Assembly (NCBI GenBank): GCA_028042835.1
Contig: JAOFOL010000005.1
Span: 1 to 64,000 of the forward strand
Length of the DNA stretch: 64,000 nt
Direction: 5' to 3'
Source of the DNA: Opitutales bacterium
GTDB lineage: Bacteria; Verrucomicrobiota; Verrucomicrobiia; Opitutales; Seribacteraceae
Below are positions 9,281 through 20,040 of this stretch, piece after piece. Position 1 is the first letter of the stretch, and each line of letters opens with the position of its first letter. The notes below the pieces were generated by a model that was given only the letters and a program-made list of their open reading frames with translations, searched no databases and was not told the origin of the DNA. The translations under genes were made by a program, and so were the position numbers.

Positions 9281-12200
9281 TTAGCTAGCAGAACGAGCGT
9301 AATCCTGAAGGGATTTGACCGAAAAATTATGATCCTTGAGCGAACGGATACCTTTTAATGCGGCATAAGCAGACCCTAAAGTGGTAATAACAGGAACACT
9401 ATGAGAAACCGCTTCGCTACGTATTCCGTTCTCATCGCGTCGCGGGATCAAACCTAATGGAGTATTAATCACTAGTTGAACTTTTCCGTTTTTAATAAGA
9501 TCTGCAACATTGGGACGACCTTCACTTATCCGAAGAGTACTTTCGGCTTTGATACCATTTTCGTTGAGAAATTTTGCAGTTCCTTCCGTTGAAGTAAATG
9601 AGAACCCAAGTTCAGCAAGCCCTTTGGCAATCTCCAAAGCTTTTGGTTTATCAGAATCTTTAACACTGAGAAAAACATTTCCCTCCATGGGTAAGGAGGG
9701 CTTGGCAGCCATCTGTGTCTTAGCAAATGCAATACCGAAGTCTTCATCCTGCCCCATTACCTCACCTGTACTTCGCATCTCAGGCGTAAGCACGATGGGC
9801 GATCCAGGGAATTTACTAAATGGAAAAACCGATTCCTTGATCGCCCATCGGTTTGGTAAAAGTTCCTCAGTAAATCCCAAATCTTTAAGTTTAGCACCAG
9901 CCATTACCCGGGCTCCCAACTTGGCTAAAGGTACTCCAATTGCCTTACTTACAAATGGAACTGTTCGGGATGCTCGGGGATTAACCTCTATCAAAAAGAG
10001 TTCTCCATCTTTTATTGCATATTGCACATTCATTAATCCGATGACTTTAAGGGCCTTTGCCAGGGCGTAAGTTGCCTGTCGGACTTCTTCGATCATATCC
10101 TCACTTAAATCATGAGGAGGCAGCACCATAGCTGCATCGCCGCTGTGTACTCCTGCAAACTCAATATGTTGAAGCATACCTCCAACTACGGATGTCTCAC
10201 CATCCGATATGCAGTCAACATCCAGCTCGATCGCTTCTTCTAAAAATTTATCCAATAGAACAGGTTTACCTGGCGCCACTGCAAAGGCTTCTTTTACGAC
10301 TCCATTTAATTCTTCCTCGTCATAGACAATAAACATTCCGCGACCACCAAGAACAAAAGATGGACGGAGTAAAATGGGATATCCTAAACGCCCAGCTTTT
10401 TCTGGGGCATCCTCTGGTTTCATCGCGATATCATTGGAAGGTTGCTTTAAGCCAATTTGTTCAAGAATACCTTTAAATTTCTCACGATCCTCCGCCAAAT
10501 CAATACTTTCCGGAGAAGTCCCTATTACATTAACTCCAGCAGCTTGCAGTCCACTGGCCAGGTTCAGGGGGGTTTGTCCGCCATACTGGACAATTGCACC
10601 GTCACATTTTTCCTGGTGATAGATTTCAAGGACATCCTCCAATGTCAGCGGTTCAAAATAAAGACGGTCCGAAACATCATAATCTGTAGATACAGTCTCG
10701 GGGTTTGAGTTTACCATCACAGTCTCAAAACCGGCTTCCCGTAATGCAAAGGAAGCATGTACGCAGCAGTAATCAAATTCAATTCCCTGTCCAATACGAT
10801 TTGGTCCTCCTCCAAGAATCATAATTTTCTTCTTATCGGAAGACTGCATTTCATTCTCGTCTCCATAAGAGGAATAATAATAAGGAGTAAAAGCTTCGAA
10901 CTCAGCAGCACAGGTATCTACCAGGCGAAATGTGGTCGGTATTCCCATCTCTTCACGCCTGGTACGGACTTGCTCAGGTTCGCAATCCCAAAAATCCGCT
11001 AATTGACGGTCTGAAAATCCAGCTTCCTTGGATTGCCTAAGAGATTCATAATCAACCGAGCTTAAACTGAACTCAGCAATCTCTTTGCCCATCAGGAAAA
11101 TTTGTTCGAGTTGAGTGATAAACCATGGGTCAATCCCGGATTGTTTAGAAATCTGCTCGCTGCTCATTCCTTCCTCGAATGCTTTGTATAAAAACTGTGG
11201 ACGTTCCGCAGAAGGTCTCTTTACTCCGGCACGAACCGCCGACTTATCGAGGTCCTGATCAGTGAGTTTACCTGCCTCAAATCCTTTAAGCCCTATCTCC
11301 AATGAACGCATGGCTTTTTGGAAAGATTCTTTAAAGGTACGACCGATCGCCATGGCTTCGCCGACCGATTTCATCGCTGAAGTAAGGGTAGAATCGGTTT
11401 CAGGGAACTTTTCAAAAGTAAAGCGGGGCACTTTAGTAACCACATAATCTATCGATGGTTCAAAGCAGGCTGGAGTTTCCTTGGTTACATCATTCTGAAG
11501 CTCATCCAGAGAATAACCAACCGCAAGTTTCGCTGCAAACTTTGCAATAGGAAAACCAGTAGCCTTCGAGGCAAGCGCTGAACTTCGAGATACTCTTGGA
11601 TTCATCTCGATAACGACCATCCGACCATCCTCCGGATTGGTCGAAAACTGAATATTACTACCACCAGTCTCCACTCCGATTTCTCGGATACAGGCAAAGG
11701 AGGCGTCGCGCATCAGTTGATACTCTTTATCCGATAATGTCATGGCTGGAGCGACGGTAATTGAATCTCCAGTATGCACGCCCATAGGATCAAAATTTTC
11801 TATCGAACAGATCACTACACATTGGTCTTTGTAGTCGCGCATGACCTCCATCTCATATTCCTTCCATCCGAGAAGACATTCCTCCATTAAAACCTGGCTT
11901 ATCGGAGATGCCTCGAGACCTTGCCTCATCATTTGGTCAAATTCCTCACGATTGTAAGCAATACCGCCCCCGGTTCCCCCTAGGGTGTAAGCCGGGCGAA
12001 GAATAAGAGGAAAATCCCCTAACTCTTCAAGGTGAGATTGGGCTTCCTCCAAAGAATTGACCGAAAAAGAGCGGGCAACATCCAAACCTATACCGAGCAT
12101 GGCTTGCTTAAAAAGTTCACGGTCCTCCCCTTTTTTTATCGCATCAGGCTTAGCTCCAATCATCTCGACGCCGTGGGTTTCTAAAATACCCTTCTCGAAA

Positions 12201-12505
12201 AGCTCAAGAGATAAATTTAATCCGGTTTGGCCCCCCAAGGTCGGGAGTAAAGCATCCGGTTTTTCTTTTTCTATGATCTTGGTAACACTTTCAACTGTCA
12301 ATGGTTCAACATAAGTGGCATCAGCAAACTCTGGATCCGTCATGATGGTCGCCGGGTTACTGTTTACCAGAGAAACCCGGTACCCTTCCTCCCGTAATGC
12401 TTTGCAAGCTTGCGCTCCACTGTAGTCAAACTCGCAGGCCTGTCCAATAATTATAGGTCCGGAACCGATAATTAGGATGTGCTCGATATCTTGTCTTCTA
12501 GGCAT
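9281..12505 (-). CDS. carB: Carbamoyl-phosphate synthase large subunit
   Basis: It makes carbamoyl phosphate from bicarbonate, ATP and glutamine-derived ammonia for pyrimidine and arginine synthesis, with the small subunit CarA (not in the window). At 1074 residues it is normal size. Both ATP-grasp halves are visible: the N-terminal one opens with [20 protein letters not shown] and the second with [20 protein letters not shown]. The end (about 930-1074) is the MGS-like allosteric domain ([10 protein letters not shown]). The ATG at 12505 is preceded by no obvious Shine-Dalgarno site. A strong hairpin lies only about 28 bases upstream (see 12533-12588), which leaves little room for a separate promoter. 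Confidence 0.98.
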   Translation of the reverse strand: MPRRQDIEHILIIGSGPIIIGQACEFDYSGAQACKALREEGYRVSLVNSNPATIMTDPEFADATYVEPLTVESVTKIIEKEKPDALLPTLGGQTGLNLSLELFEKGILETHGVEMIGAKPDAIKKGEDRELFKQAMLGIGLDVARSFSVNSLEEAQSHLEELGDFPLILRPAYTLGGTGGGIAYNREEFDQMMRQGLEASPISQVLMEECLLGWKEYEMEVMRDYKDQCVVICSIENFDPMGVHTGDSITVAPAMTLSDKEYQLMRDASFACIREIGVETGGSNIQFSTNPEDGRMVVIEMNPRVSRSSALASKATGFPIAKFAAKLAVGYSLDELQNDVTKETPACFEPSIDYVVTKVPRFTFEKFPETDSTLTSAMKSVGEAMAIGRTFKESFQKAMRSLEIGLKGFEAGKLTDQDLDKSAVRAGVKRPSAERPQFLYKAFEEGMSSEQISKQSGIDPWFITQLEQIFLMGKEIAEFSLSSVDYESLRQSKEAGFSDRQLADFWDCEPEQVRTRREEMGIPTTFRLVDTCAAEFEAFTPYYYSSYGDENEMQSSDKKKIMILGGGPNRIGQGIEFDYCCVHASFALREAGFETVMVNSNPETVSTDYDVSDRLYFEPLTLEDVLEIYHQEKCDGAIVQYGGQTPLNLASGLQAAGVNVIGTSPESIDLAEDREKFKGILEQIGLKQPSNDIAMKPEDAPEKAGRLGYPILLRPSFVLGGRGMFIVYDEEELNGVVKEAFAVAPGKPVLLDKFLEEAIELDVDCISDGETSVVGGMLQHIEFAGVHSGDAAMVLPPHDLSEDMIEEVRQATYALAKALKVIGLMNVQYAIKDGELFLIEVNPRASRTVPFVSKAIGVPLAKLGARVMAGAKLKDLGFTEELLPNRWAIKESVFPFSKFPGSPIVLTPEMRSTGEVMGQDEDFGIAFAKTQMAAKPSLPMEGNVFLSVKDSDKPKALEIAKGLAELGFSFTSTEGTAKFLNENGIKAESTLRISEGRPNVADLIKNGKVQLVINTPLGLIPRRDENGIRSEAVSHSVPVITTLGSAYAALKGIRSLKDHNFSVKSLQDYARSAS

Positions 12506-12532
12506 GTGTTTGTGATAATCGTATTTTTATTC

Positions 12533-12560
12533 AAAAAAAAGGCTCCCTTGGGAGCCTTTG
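12533..12560 (-). terminator. Intrinsic terminator or carB attenuator
   Basis: Read on the minus strand, AAAGGCTCC and GGAGCCTTT form a perfect 9-bp stem with a four-base loop, followed directly by eight T. It ends the 12599-12913 gene, but it also lies about 28 bases before the carB ATG. It could therefore be a simple terminator or an attenuator. Confidence 0.85.
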
Positions 12561-12578
12561 TAAAAGTTTTATTTAGTT

Positions 12579-12588
12579 CAAAGGGAGA
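12579..12588 (-). promoter_or_regulatory. Possible antiterminator segment upstream of carB
   Basis: On the minus strand this segment reads TCTCCCTTTG. Its CTCCCTT is exactly complementary to AAGGGAG, which spans the loop and 3' arm of the hairpin at 12538-12559. The two pairings are mutually exclusive, which is the architecture of an attenuator. No leader peptide or known riboswitch is recognised, so regulation is an inference only. Confidence 0.3.
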
Positions 12589-12598
12589 ATTACCTAAA

Positions 12599-12913
12599 TC
12601 AGGAGCTCGCTTTATCCACGCAATTTCCACAACAGAAACCTACCACAATTTGCTTTTTAGCGGGTTTATTAGAGATTGGGCACTTATCGTTACCTGCTTT
12701 GACTTTTTTGACCAATGCTTTGACGTCAGAGCTAGCCTTCTTTGCACATCTAGTACAGCAGACATTAAAAATCGCTACCTTGTCAGCTTTTACAGCTTTC
12801 CCTGAAAATGGACATTCTGCATTGACGGGAACGGATTTTTTAGCGGCTGTTAAGAAGAAAGCGATCGAAAGAATACTGGCCAGGCTCAGGAGTTTTTTTA
12901 TGCTAAATTTCAT
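12599..12913 (-). CDS. Secreted Cys-rich protein with two CP..CCxxC units
   Basis: The 104-residue product has a signal peptide (about 1-23) and two tandem copies of a Cys motif: CPFSGK (C34) with CCTRC (C52, C53, C56), then CPISNK (C78) with CCGNC (C94, C95, C98). The pattern resembles YHS/TRASH-type metal-binding knuckles, so binding of a metal in the periplasm is likely (inference). The same CP...FCCxxC unit occurs in the DUF1549 protein near 58456-58545. It has its own ATG at 12913 and ends in a strong hairpin. The specific metal cannot be read from the sequence. Confidence 0.8.
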   Translation of the reverse strand: MKFSIKKLLSLASILSIAFFLTAAKKSVPVNAECPFSGKAVKADKVAIFNVCCTRCAKKASSDVKALVKKVKAGNDKCPISNKPAKKQIVVGFCCGNCVDKASS

Positions 12914-12968
12914 GGTTTCTTTTCTAAGTCACTGAATTGAGAATCTCAAGCAATAAACATTACGAAAT

Positions 12969-13634
12969 TTAAGCAATGGGAGGTAAGTCTCCACCACCCA
13001 CCACCGAAGCAATAGCAGGTTTAATTTTTTCACTCCCAGAAACCAACTGAATTGTTTTTCCGATGGTCAGATGATTACGAAGTGTTTCAATAATAGCTGA
13101 TGCTAAATCCTCACGCGGGAGATATCCGTGAAAGCCAAGATTTTCAGCTGCCTGAATACGACCATTGCCCGGTTCATCAATTAATGTACCCGGAGCTAAG
13201 ATAGTGTAATCCAAGTTGGAAGACCGAAGGCGGCCATCTGCAACGCCTTTTGCTCGCAAATAATGCTGTAATCGATCGGACTGACTATTTGGATCGGCCC
13301 CGATGGCACTTACCATCAAAAACCGGCGAACACTTTGCTTTTCGCAATCCATCATTAATTGAATGGCTGCATTCTGATCAACATCAGTAGTCTTATCCGG
13401 TCCGGTTCTAGCTCCAGAACCAGCTGTAAAGACAACAGCATCCAAACCGGGTAGAAATTTAGATACGCCTTCCTCCAAATCCCCGGTTACGGCAGGAACT
13501 CCAATTCCCGTGAATTTTGTTTGCTGCCTGGAATCACGAATTAAAGCAATGGGAGAAAAATCATGCACCCCCCAAAGCTTTCCACAAAGTTGAGTTCCAA
13601 CTTTTCCGTTTGCACCGATAATAAGTACTTTCAT
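12969..13634 (-). CDS. NAD(P)-binding oxidoreductase/epimerase-like protein
   Basis: This is an atypical short-chain dehydrogenase (NmrA/SDR_a5-like) of 221 residues. It starts with MKVLIIGANGKVGTQL, whose GxxGxxG loop binds NAD(P). The body has AVVFTAGSGA and LMVSAIGADPNS typical of this group, and YxxxK is replaced by HYLRAKG, close to the SDR_a5 pattern. Substrate unknown. It is transcribed divergently from gltX across 108 bases and lies 55 bases upstream of the Cys-rich protein gene. Confidence 0.85.
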   Translation of the reverse strand: MKVLIIGANGKVGTQLCGKLWGVHDFSPIALIRDSRQQTKFTGIGVPAVTGDLEEGVSKFLPGLDAVVFTAGSGARTGPDKTTDVDQNAAIQLMMDCEKQSVRRFLMVSAIGADPNSQSDRLQHYLRAKGVADGRLRSSNLDYTILAPGTLIDEPGNGRIQAAENLGFHGYLPREDLASAIIETLRNHLTIGKTIQLVSGSEKIKPAIASVVGGGDLPPIA

Positions 13635-13742
13635 TTTTTATAAGTAACCAAAGTACACGCCCCATGGCAAGGACGGCCTTGCAGTGCGAATTTGTTCGTC
13701 CATTGAGCCATATTTTTGTAAAGGTTCTCTCATCTATATTGT

Positions 13743-15248
13743 ATGACTGTTCGTACCCGAATTGCCCCCTCTCCTACCGGAGCCCCTCATGTAGGCACTG
13801 CTTACATGGCATTATTTAATCTCGCTTTTGCCCGCAAACATGGAGGGCAAATGGTTCTACGGATTGAAGATACCGACCAGTCTCGCTCGACGAGTGAGTC
13901 AGAGGAAGCCATTCTCTCTTCTTTGAAATGGTTAGGTTTATCCTGGGATGAGGGTCCAGATTGTGGCGGTAAATTTGGGCCTTATCGTCAAAGTGAGAGG
14001 CTTGAACTGTATAAAGATGCGATCCAAGTACTTGTTGATAATGGGTATGCTTATCCCTGTTTTTGTTCCGCAGAGAGGTTGAATGAAGTACGGAAAAAAC
14101 AAATAGAAAACAAACAGACTCCGCGCTACGACGGGCATTGCCTCAACCTGAACAAGGAAGAAATCGAACAAAAAATGCAAGAGGGGCTACCCTTTGTCTA
14201 CCGGTTGAAAGTTCCAACAGACGGAACCTGTGTATTCAAGGATGAATTGCGAGGAGAAGTCTCTATAGACTGGAACCAGGTAGACCATCAAATCATTCAG
14301 AAATCAGATGGTTTCCCAACTTACCATTTGGCCAACATTGTTGATGATCACCACATGGGTATAACTCATGTGATTAGAGGAGAAGAATGGATAAACAGTA
14401 CCCCAAAACACATGTTACTTTACGAGGGTATGGGTTGGGATGCACCGATATTTGCCCACCTTCCCCTACTTCGCAACCCCGACAAATCGAAACTTTCAAA
14501 GCGTAAAAACCCAACCAGTATCGATTACTACAAAGATGCAGGTTACCTGCCGGAAGCAGTGGTAAACTATTTGGGTATGATGGGCTACACGCTACCTGAT
14601 CAGAAAGAAATTTTTAACCTGGAAGAATTAAGTGAAAGTTTCGAAATCAAGCGAATGAGTTTAGGCGGTCCAATCTTTGACCTGGCCAAGTTAAAGTGGT
14701 TGAATGGTAGATACCTCCGTGAACAGCTAAAACCAGAAGATGTTTTGCATCGACTAATGGAATGGAAAGCAAATCCTGAATTTTTGGGTAAAATTTTACC
14801 TTTAGCATTAAAGAGATTGGAAACACTTTCTGATTTCTTTCCACTGGCTCAGTTTTTACTTACTGATACCCCGGATTATTCAACCGAGGAATTGGTGGGA
14901 AAACTCGAGGCTGCGAATGTAGCTAAAATCCTTAAGATTGCTGAATGGGAAATGGAAAAATTACCCCAATGGAACAGGGATCAATTATCCAATCTATTCC
15001 AACAAATTGCGGAAGTTGAAGATTTGAAACTTAAACAAGTACTTCCACCTTTCTTTGTAGCAATAAGTGGAAACAGTGTGTCCCTGCCCTTATTTGATAG
15101 CCTTGCTTTATTGGGCCCGGATTTGACCAGAACTAGATTGCGGAGCGCATTGGAAAAATTATCTTCCGCGGGAAGCGGACTTAGTAAGAAGGGATTAAAG
15201 AAATTGGAAAAGGAGTATGTACAGAAATACGGGAACCGTATCGACTGA
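13743..15248 (+). CDS. gltX: Glutamyl-tRNA synthetase
   Basis: It attaches glutamate to tRNA-Glu. The HIGH-type motif is [13 protein letters not shown] (residues 8-20) and the KMSKS-type motif is KLSKRK (about 250-255). EDTDQSR and HVIRGEEW are also characteristic. The C-terminal helical anticodon-binding part is present, and 501 residues is full length. It starts with ATG at 13743 and is followed after 8 bases by glnS, so the two synthetases form one transcription unit. With GlnRS present, this enzyme may be the discriminating type (inference). Confidence 0.97.
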   Translation: MTVRTRIAPSPTGAPHVGTAYMALFNLAFARKHGGQMVLRIEDTDQSRSTSESEEAILSSLKWLGLSWDEGPDCGGKFGPYRQSERLELYKDAIQVLVDNGYAYPCFCSAERLNEVRKKQIENKQTPRYDGHCLNLNKEEIEQKMQEGLPFVYRLKVPTDGTCVFKDELRGEVSIDWNQVDHQIIQKSDGFPTYHLANIVDDHHMGITHVIRGEEWINSTPKHMLLYEGMGWDAPIFAHLPLLRNPDKSKLSKRKNPTSIDYYKDAGYLPEAVVNYLGMMGYTLPDQKEIFNLEELSESFEIKRMSLGGPIFDLAKLKWLNGRYLREQLKPEDVLHRLMEWKANPEFLGKILPLALKRLETLSDFFPLAQFLLTDTPDYSTEELVGKLEAANVAKILKIAEWEMEKLPQWNRDQLSNLFQQIAEVEDLKLKQVLPPFFVAISGNSVSLPLFDSLALLGPDLTRTRLRSALEKLSSAGSGLSKKGLKKLEKEYVQKYGNRID

Positions 15249-15256
15249 GTATTGAT

Positions 15257-16948
15257 ATGAATATGGAAGAAAAAGAATTGGGGAAAAGTCTGGATTTTAT
15301 CCGAACAATTATATCTGAAGATGTAACCAGTCAAAAAAATGATGGTCGGGTGCACACGCGGTTTCCTCCTGAGCCTAATGGATATCTACATCTTGGACAT
15401 GCCAAGAGTATCTGTCTAAACTTTGGCATCGCTGAGGAATTCAATGGTCTGTGTAACCTGAGGTTGGATGACACCAATCCATCCGCAGAAAAAGCAGAAT
15501 ATGCCCTAGCTATTCAGGGAGATTTACGATGGCTTGGCTTTGACTGGGAAGACCGCCTTTTTCACGCTTCTGACAATTTCCAACAACTCTATGAATGGGC
15601 CATTCAATTAATTAAGGATCATAAAGCATACGTGTGTGATCTCACATTTGAGGAAATGCGAGAATACCGAGGAACGCTGACTGAACCAGGAAAAAACAGC
15701 CCGTATCGAAATCGGGAAGTATCCGAAAATATTGATCTTCTTGAACGGATGAAAAAAGGAGAGTTTGAGGAGGGGACAAAAACTTTACGCGTAAAAATCG
15801 ACATGAATTCTCCGAATCTGAATATGAGAGATCCGGTCATTTACAGAATCATGCATCGTGAACATCCGGAAACTGGAGACAAGTGGAAAATTTACCCTTC
15901 CTACGACTTTGCTCATGGGCAATCCGATTCACTGGAAGGAATTACCCATTCTTTATGCACCTTGGAATTTGAGCATCATCGCCCACTTTATGATTGGTTC
16001 TGCAAAAACCTTGGAATTCACCATCCCCAACAAATCGAATTTGCCCGACTCAATCTAAATTACACGGTCATGAGTAAACGGAAAATGCTTCGCTTGGTGG
16101 AAGAAGGGCATGTGGATGGATGGGATGACCCCAGGATGGCAACCTTGAGCGGGATGCGAAGACGAGGATTTACGCCATCTTCAATACGCTCATTTTGCGA
16201 CAAGGTGGGATTGGCAAAGAGAGAGAATATCATTGAAATGGAACTTCTTGAATTCTGCCTCAGAGAAGATTTGAATAAATCTGCCCATCGTCGATTAGGA
16301 GTACTTGACCCTCTCAAAGTAACTATTTCTAACTACCCTGAATCTAAAGTCGAAGAATTAGATGCGATCAATAATCCTGAAGATCCGACCACCGGCACCC
16401 GCAAGGTAAGCTTTTCACGAGAAGTTTTCATCGATCGGAACGATTTCATGGAAGACCCTCCTAAGAAATACTTCAGAATGGCAGTGGGCAAAGAAGTAAG
16501 ATTAAAATATGCATATTATATAACCTGCCAAAAAGTCATCAAAGACGAGGATGGCAAAATCATCGAATTAATCTGCGAGTACGATCCAGAAAGTCGAGGT
16601 GGAGGGACACCTGATCAACGAAAAGTTAAAGGCACCATTCAATGGGTAGATTCTACAACTGCCATCAATCCGGAAATAAGGCTCTATGACAGGTTGTTTA
16701 AAGTTCCTAATCCAGATGAAGTAGAAGAAGGTAAAGATTTCCTAAGTAATTTAAATTCTGATTCCCTAACCTCTTTATCTGATGCCCTGGTTGAAAAGAG
16801 TATCGAGGAACTTCAAGCAGGAGAACCTTTTCAGTTGGAGAGAATTGGATACTTCACATTGGACACCAAAGCCCAGGAAATGGGTAAACTTGTTCTCAAT
16901 CGAAGCGTGGCCATGCGTGACAGTTGGGCCAAAAAGCATTCAAAATAG
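15257..16948 (+). CDS. glnS: Glutaminyl-tRNA synthetase
   Basis: It attaches glutamine directly to tRNA-Gln. The class I signatures are [15 protein letters not shown] (residues 36-50) and VMSKRK (about 271-276). The Rossmann domain is followed by the two beta-barrel anticodon-binding domains ([15 protein letters not shown] onward). At 563 residues it is the usual size for bacterial GlnRS. A second Met three codons into the frame at 15263 is an alternative start. The gene follows gltX by 8 bases. GlnRS is patchily distributed in bacteria, so its pairing with GluRS is a useful lineage marker. Confidence 0.97.
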   Translation: MNMEEKELGKSLDFIRTIISEDVTSQKNDGRVHTRFPPEPNGYLHLGHAKSICLNFGIAEEFNGLCNLRLDDTNPSAEKAEYALAIQGDLRWLGFDWEDRLFHASDNFQQLYEWAIQLIKDHKAYVCDLTFEEMREYRGTLTEPGKNSPYRNREVSENIDLLERMKKGEFEEGTKTLRVKIDMNSPNLNMRDPVIYRIMHREHPETGDKWKIYPSYDFAHGQSDSLEGITHSLCTLEFEHHRPLYDWFCKNLGIHHPQQIEFARLNLNYTVMSKRKMLRLVEEGHVDGWDDPRMATLSGMRRRGFTPSSIRSFCDKVGLAKRENIIEMELLEFCLREDLNKSAHRRLGVLDPLKVTISNYPESKVEELDAINNPEDPTTGTRKVSFSREVFIDRNDFMEDPPKKYFRMAVGKEVRLKYAYYITCQKVIKDEDGKIIELICEYDPESRGGGTPDQRKVKGTIQWVDSTTAINPEIRLYDRLFKVPNPDEVEEGKDFLSNLNSDSLTSLSDALVEKSIEELQAGEPFQLERIGYFTLDTKAQEMGKLVLNRSVAMRDSWAKKHSK

Positions 16949-17063
16949 TTGCAGTCCACACTAAACTGGGCGGCTGTATTCTTGCTTGCCATAAGTGTAT
17001 CTTTTGAGATCATAGGGAAAGTTTGTTACCCCAAAAGTATCAATCAATCAGCCCAAATAAAAT

Positions 17064-18629
17064 ATGAGTAATAAAGATTCTGAACCGGATATGAAATTAT
17101 TTTGGGGGTGTTTTATCGCCCTCATTACTACTGCTTTTGCATTTATAACGCGAGCATTCCTGGTTAACGCTGAACCATTTTGGCCAAGTACTTTCGGCTT
17201 GGACCAGGTTCAAGGACAAGAACTTTTTGGTGCGGGCATTTGGCCATTCGCAATTAGTATCATTGTCTTTAGTTTGATCATCGACCAAATTGGTTACCGT
17301 GCGGCAATGATCTTTAGTTTTGTTTGCTATGCTTTGTACGCATTCTTAGCTTTTCAAGCTTATGGAGTAGTCACTGCAGGCGGTTTGGAAGGGGAAGCTT
17401 TAAAGTCTGCTCAAGGGGAAGCTTACAATCTCTTGTATTGGGGATCCGTTATTTTAGGTCTCGGAAACGGAACTGTTGAAGCTTTCATTAATCCAGTGGT
17501 TGCCACTATGTTTAAAAAAGACAAAACAAAATGGCTCAATATACTACATGCAGGATGGCCGGGCGGTTTGGTAATCGGTGGTATATTGACTATCCTCTTA
17601 GGTGCCCAAGCAGCGGAAGATTGGAGAATTCTCATATATCTGATCGCTATACCTGCAATCATTTACCTTGTGATGTTGCTTAAAGCAAAATTTCCTGTCA
17701 ATGAGCGTGTTGAATCTGGAACTTCCTATAAAGAAATGCTTGCTGAATTTGGTGCGATTGGGGCGCTTATTGCCGGCTACCTAATCTTTAGACAATTGGG
17801 TATGGTATTTGGATGGGAAGATAATATCGTCTACATACTTACTGCAGTAGCAACCATCGGTTACGGCTTATATTGTAAGTCTCTCGGACGCCCACTCTTG
17901 ATTTTCATGTGCATAATCATGATTCCTCTAGCAACAACCGAGTTAGGTACGGATGGGGCTATTTCTGGATTAATGGAAGAGCCGATGAAAGCAGCTGGCT
18001 ACAACGGGCTTTGGGTTCTCATTTACACATCTGCAATTATGATGGTTTTACGATTCTGGTTTGCTGGACCAATTGTTTCCAAACTTGGACCTTTGGGGCT
18101 TCTTGCTACATCTGCGGTACTTGCAATTGCCGGTCTCTACCTTCTAAGTACAGCATCCGGTCTTACTGCTATCTTTATATTCGCAACCTTATATGGTTTT
18201 GGAAAAACTTTCTTCTGGCCAACAACTCTCGGCGTGGTGTCAGAGCAATGCCCCAAAGGTGGTGCTCTTACCTTGAATGCAATCGCAGGGATTGGAATGT
18301 TAGCAGTTGGTATCCTGGGCGGACCAGTCATTGGTAAGATGACAGAAGACTCAATTAAAGTATCAGTCGAAGAAGCCAGCTCAGCTGAAACCTATAAATC
18401 GATTTCAAATGATAGCACCTATTTCCTTGGTGATTATACAGCAGTTGATGCGAAAAAAGTAGGTGCACTTCCTGAAGAAGAGCAAGAAAAAGTAAAAGAA
18501 AGTATTCAAAGTGGTAAGCAAGGATCGTTGGCGAGTGTAGCCATCTTTCCGGTATTTATGTTGGCTTGCTACCTCTTGCTTGTCTTCTACTTCAAATCGA
18601 AGGGTGGTTACAAACCAGTTGAAATCTAA
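17064..18629 (+). CDS. Major facilitator superfamily transporter
   Basis: The 521-residue inner-membrane protein has about 12 hydrophobic segments from residue 13 on. Conserved small-residue runs are visible, such as LGLGNGTVEAFINP and HAGWPGGLVIGG. The soluble C-terminal insert (about 430-490) before the last helix is charged. MFS proteins of this type often move sugars or sugar acids; the substrate here is unknown. It is followed by an intrinsic terminator and then by a Gfo/Idh oxidoreductase gene, a common pairing in glycan-using Verrucomicrobiota (family context, not proof). Confidence 0.9.
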   Translation: MSNKDSEPDMKLFWGCFIALITTAFAFITRAFLVNAEPFWPSTFGLDQVQGQELFGAGIWPFAISIIVFSLIIDQIGYRAAMIFSFVCYALYAFLAFQAYGVVTAGGLEGEALKSAQGEAYNLLYWGSVILGLGNGTVEAFINPVVATMFKKDKTKWLNILHAGWPGGLVIGGILTILLGAQAAEDWRILIYLIAIPAIIYLVMLLKAKFPVNERVESGTSYKEMLAEFGAIGALIAGYLIFRQLGMVFGWEDNIVYILTAVATIGYGLYCKSLGRPLLIFMCIIMIPLATTELGTDGAISGLMEEPMKAAGYNGLWVLIYTSAIMMVLRFWFAGPIVSKLGPLGLLATSAVLAIAGLYLLSTASGLTAIFIFATLYGFGKTFFWPTTLGVVSEQCPKGGALTLNAIAGIGMLAVGILGGPVIGKMTEDSIKVSVEEASSAETYKSISNDSTYFLGDYTAVDAKKVGALPEEEQEKVKESIQSGKQGSLASVAIFPVFMLACYLLLVFYFKSKGGYKPVEI

Positions 18630-18653
18630 AAGTTAACTTTAAATTCTCTTTAC

Positions 18654-18688
18654 AAAAAAAGCCATATCCATTGGGATATGGTTTTTTT
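18654..18688 (+). terminator. Intrinsic terminator after the MFS gene
   Basis: CCATATCC (18662-18669) pairs with GGATATGG (18674-18681). The stem is extended by a run of A on the left and seven T on the right. It lies 24 bases after the transporter stop codon. Confidence 0.92.
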
Positions 18689-18752
18689 GTGGAATCTTCA
18701 CTCCCACGGATTATTTAAATCACAAACCCTGAACTAAATATATACTACAATC

Positions 18753-19925
18753 ATGGCTAAGAAAAAACCATTGCGCATAGGATTAATCGGATACGGCTTT
18801 ATGGGGCGTACCCATTCCAACGCCTTCCGAAAAGTTCCCAATTTTTTTCCGGAACTAAAATATGAACCACAACTGGCTGCTGTTTGTGCTCGAAATAAAG
18901 ACCGAGCTGAAAGCTTCGCAGAGCAGTGGGGCTATGAGTCTGTGGAAACAGATTGGAAAAAACTGATCGCTCGAGACGATATTGATGTAATCGATATTGC
19001 TGCACCCAATAATGTACACCATGAAATCGCGATTGCAGCTGCTAAAGCAGGTAAGGCAATTCTCTGTGAAAAACCCCTTGCTCTTAACTGTAAAGAAGGT
19101 GAACAAATGGTACGGGAAGTGGAAAAAGCCGGCGTAGCCAATATGGTTTGGTATAACTATCGTCGTGTTCCTGCGGTATCCATGGCCAAGGAAATGATTG
19201 ATGAAGGCAGACTGGGAAAAATATACCACTACCGAGCCAACTTTCTTCAGGATTGGACGATTAATACTGATCTACCTCAAGGTGGTGAAGGACTGTGGAG
19301 ACTAGATGCCAAAGTTGCCGGAAGTGGGGTGACAGGAGACCTACTCGCACATTGTATCGATACTGCCATATGGTTAAACGGGCCGATTGTGGAAGTTAGT
19401 GCGATGACAGAAACATTCGTCAAAGAAAGAGTACATGCTCAAACAGGCAAAAAACAGAAAGTCACGATTGATGATGCCTGTGCCTTTTTGGCTAAATTTG
19501 CCAACGGTTCATTGGCCATATTTGAGTCCACTCGTTACGCACGAGGTCACAAAGCACTTTATACTTTTGAGATTAATGGAGCCGATGGTTCTCTCGCCTG
19601 GGATTTACATGATCTTCACAGATTGGCGTATTACGACTATGACAAGGAAGATCCCAAGACTCGTGGTTGGAGATCAATACATGTATCTGATAACGGGGGC
19701 GAGCATCCCTACATGGATAAGTGGTGGGTACCTGGTCTGAACATCGGATATGAGCATAGCTTCATCAATCAGTTCGCAGATTTTGTAGCAGGCTATGGTT
19801 CACGTAAAAAGAGACCTTTGCGTCCTGATTTTAGAGATGCGTTGGAAACTCAGTATATATGTGAAGCAGTTCTTGATTCTGGTAAATCCGGAAGATGGAA
19901 AAAAGTGGGTAAAATCAAAGCCTAA
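18753..19925 (+). CDS. Gfo/Idh/MocA family oxidoreductase
   Basis: This NAD(P)-dependent dehydrogenase of 390 residues probably acts on a sugar or inositol derivative. The Rossmann loop is [16 protein letters not shown] (about 10-25), and the EKP motif (residues 106-108) carries the conserved Lys. The C-terminal alpha/beta domain contains GDLLAHCID, with the His and Asp expected near the active site. No signal peptide is seen, so it is cytoplasmic. It has its own terminator at 19947, and the upstream terminator at 18654 shows it is transcribed from its own promoter. Confidence 0.94.
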   Translation: MAKKKPLRIGLIGYGFMGRTHSNAFRKVPNFFPELKYEPQLAAVCARNKDRAESFAEQWGYESVETDWKKLIARDDIDVIDIAAPNNVHHEIAIAAAKAGKAILCEKPLALNCKEGEQMVREVEKAGVANMVWYNYRRVPAVSMAKEMIDEGRLGKIYHYRANFLQDWTINTDLPQGGEGLWRLDAKVAGSGVTGDLLAHCIDTAIWLNGPIVEVSAMTETFVKERVHAQTGKKQKVTIDDACAFLAKFANGSLAIFESTRYARGHKALYTFEINGADGSLAWDLHDLHRLAYYDYDKEDPKTRGWRSIHVSDNGGEHPYMDKWWVPGLNIGYEHSFINQFADFVAGYGSRKKRPLRPDFRDALETQYICEAVLDSGKSGRWKKVGKIKA

Positions 19926-19946
19926 CTCTATATTCTTTAAAATCCT

Positions 19947-19983
19947 AAAGAAGGAGTCGGAATTTCGGCTCCTTCTTTTTTTG
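19947..19983 (+). terminator. Intrinsic terminator after the Gfo/Idh gene
   Basis: AAGAAGGAGTCG pairs with CGGCTCCTTCTT (one G-T wobble) around a short AAATT-type loop and runs into a T tract. It begins 22 bases after the stop codon. Confidence 0.92.
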
Positions 19984-20040
19984 TGAAAACATCTTCGCTT
20001 TGGGCTTGCGGACTTCGCTCATCAAAGAAAGATTTCAAAG

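Noticed and set aside
9510-10070. A 186-codon open frame on the plus strand inside carB
   Set aside because: It is an antisense shadow of a highly conserved gene, with no recognisable motif or ribosome site.
12533-12560. Riboswitch upstream of carB
   Set aside because: No known aptamer consensus is visible; only a hairpin and a competing segment.
17909-18337. A 142-codon frame inside the MFS transporter gene
   Set aside because: It overlaps a well-supported transporter in another frame, and its product is Cys/Arg-rich noise.
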